A DNA stretch of 32,209 bases from Phoronis australis (Eukaryota > Phoronida > Phoronidae). The position numbers were made by a program, and so were the translations under genes. Location of the stretch: the NCBI GenBank assembly GCA_002633005.1, contig NMRA01000929.1:64001-96209 (forward strand). The letters run 5' to 3'. The notes beneath the pieces are model-generated. The model searched no databases, was not told the origin of the DNA, and saw only the letters and a list, made by a program, of their open reading frames with translations. Shown piece after piece: positions 30,863 through 32,209 of the stretch (its first letter is position 1; each line of letters begins with the position of its first letter).

Positions 30863-31579
30863 GTCTCTTTATAAACTTCATGAGTCCGAAAGGTAACTCA
30901 TCATTATTCATCCTATCTAATGTTTGCAAACGTACGATGTCTGACGAGTGACGTATAACACTTGTTTCTCAATTGACTGAATAGATTTGACACGGTATAT
31001 TATTTCAGTGCAATGACCGATAACTCTTTAGGTCAAAATTGTCTTCCTCTTGTCAACTGCATAATAGAACCTAAGTAAAGCTGAGATTGAAAGCTTTAAA
31101 ATGAAAATTGATCAATTTTGACAGTAGGCTTTCCGCTAAGACGGCAGTCGCTAGTCGTGTTATCATGTGTAATTAGGATTGCTAAATGAAAACAACGTAA
31201 AGAACAAAAAAATTCCATGGATCAAAACAATAGTTTTAAAATATGGTGCATTTAAGGGTTTAATAGAACCTAATGAGACGATTTCAGTTTTAAAAATCAA
31301 CTTGTAGGCCTATCACATCTTTGTCGTGACCTTGACCTCTGAGCGTTTACTGTCATTTGACTTCAGAAGTGTTAAAGTGGCTGTTTACAACAAGGAAGAA
31401 GTGAAGACAACGTACAATGCTGTTAGCGTTATACGAGGAGCCTACGAACCAGGTGAGGGGTGTCTCTTATACAGGAAGACAGTTTTTCATTTAGTCTTTC
31501 CTGAACTACTGAAGAAGTTGGGGAGTAGTCTACTTTCACAGTTAGTACTTGAAGGATGTGTTACTTTTTTAACCTCAAC
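30863..31579. other. anonymous sequence
   Basis: A short ATGAGT/ACTCAT hairpin lies at about 30880-30900, probably still the retroelement tail. Beyond it no gene was supported; a 90-codon plus-strand frame at 31326-31598 has no domain and runs into a mini-element. Confidence 0.4.
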
Positions 31580-31662
31580 CATGGGCGGCGGGCACTGAAA
31601 AAATGGAGGCTATTGCCCCCTCCCCTCCCCACNCCGCCAGCCTACTATGGTGCGCCGCTCAT
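31580..31662 (+). repeat. palindromic mini-element, copy E
   Basis: An 83-bp single copy runs from CATGGGCGGCG at the left through GCACTGAAAAAATGGAGGCTATTGCCCC to TATGGTGCGCCGCTCAT at the right. It carries a C-rich insertion containing one N (31633). Confidence 0.75.
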
Positions 31663-31924
31663 ATCAATATTCTAAAATAGCGTTCAAATTCTACCTGGCT
31701 GAACACATTATTCGCAACCGTCAGTTCGTACGTCTATACGTCGGACAATGTTCTTGACAGCATGCCTTACGGCCGAAGCTTTAGATTTTGTTCATAGTTT
31801 GTATCAATGTGTAGGAGGGACACCAGTTGGTTTTGCTGACTTTGACCTAATTTTCAATGTCACAGTAAGAAAATCAAGTTTTGACGCGTATGTCAAAGGG
31901 TTTTGGAGATAGAGCAGCGGACGG
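31663..31924. other. anonymous sequence, probable repeat flank
   Basis: No gene. The stretch just left of the (CGGA)8 tract (GTCAAAGGGTTTTGGAGATA) has the look of a repeat that usually accompanies such tracts in marine invertebrates, but its boundaries are unknown. Confidence 0.4.
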
Positions 31925-31956
31925 CGGACGGACGGACGGACGGACGGACGGACGGA
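31925..31956. repeat. (CGGA)8 microsatellite
   Basis: Eight uninterrupted CGGA units; the tetranucleotide tract is preceded by an imperfect ACGG unit. Confidence 0.9.
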
Positions 31957-32209
31957 GATGACGGCATAAAAATATGTGGGCGCATAACAAAGGACTAATG
32001 CGTAACACCTACCTTTTGATGAACTTCGCATTTTTTATAGTTTCATTGCGTAAAGATAAGTTTCAGTTTTTCAGTTAATTTTAAACATAACATGATCACT
32101 ACGCTGTGGTATGGTTACAAAAGATGACAAGTATGGTGTAGTCGCAAAAATGGCTATTTTAAGAACAAAAATAACTCGAAATTCTTTTTCAAGCTTCATA
32201 AATCCAAGT
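31957..32209. other. anonymous AT-rich sequence to window edge
   Basis: Nothing was recognised. Confidence 0.5.

Noticed and set aside
30615-30929. 104-codon minus-strand open frame
   Set aside because: It overlaps mini-elements C and D and the retroelement tail on the opposite strand; no domain.
1-32209. CRISPR array, operons, rRNA genes, bacterial promoters
   Set aside because: No regularly spaced direct repeats, no rRNA-like sequence, and the element content is that of an animal genome.

Overview
This is eukaryotic, almost certainly metazoan, non-coding DNA. It is AT-rich, has no operon structure or bacterial-type gene density, and carries several families of animal transposable element. 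A tRNA-Ser-primed Ty3/gypsy element, a THAP-encoding TTAA transposon, a GIY-YIG (Penelope-type) retroelement remnant, a tRNA-derived SINE head and (CGGA)n tracts together suggest a marine invertebrate. The sequence alone does not settle the phylum. No intact host protein-coding gene could be recognised. A few open frames with splice-like borders are listed as weak exon candidates.

Layout. 1-10.5 kb is mostly anonymous intergenic or intronic DNA with small tandem repeats and two weak exon candidates (about 1.46-1.65 kb and 5.49-5.79 kb). 10,514-14,074 is a 3.56-kb element bounded by 24-bp terminal inverted repeats (23/24 identical) next to TA dinucleotides. Each end carries about six GGTTAASCGCCCA-like subterminal repeats, and no transposase could be read inside. 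14-22.4 kb is anonymous apart from a tRNA-derived SINE head near 17.03 kb, a minus-strand cluster of weak exon candidates (17.2-18.25 kb), a diverged direct repeat pair (18.43 and 19.97 kb) and a repeat with inverted and direct modules at 20.6-21.05 kb. 22.4-26.07 kb is a minus-strand Ty3/gypsy retrotransposon. It keeps its 5' LTR, primer-binding site, gag, protease, reverse transcriptase and RNase H, all broken by frameshifts or a stop, and it ends abruptly in the integrase zinc finger. 26.48-26.63 kb is a long hairpin-forming foldback.

28.79-30.00 kb is a Kolobok-like DNA transposon: TTAA on both sides, 64-65-bp inverted repeats and a broken THAP-domain reading frame. It contains a 103-bp tandem duplication whose junction holds a single N. 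Immediately downstream (30.08-30.78 kb) are a CAGTGGCGG-type MITE, a remnant of a GIY-YIG endonuclease from a Penelope-like retroelement, and two copies of a 67-83-bp palindromic mini-element. The same mini-element recurs as a pair inside the 10.5-14.1 kb transposon and singly at 31.58 kb. A (CGGA)8 microsatellite lies near the right edge.

The most unusual structures are the five-copy, often paired mini-element with two complementary blocks and a non-complementary internal bubble; the 3.56-kb element whose subterminal repeats run the same way at both ends; and the TTAA/THAP element. All the mobile elements look inactive here: they are truncated, frameshifted or without a readable transposase.
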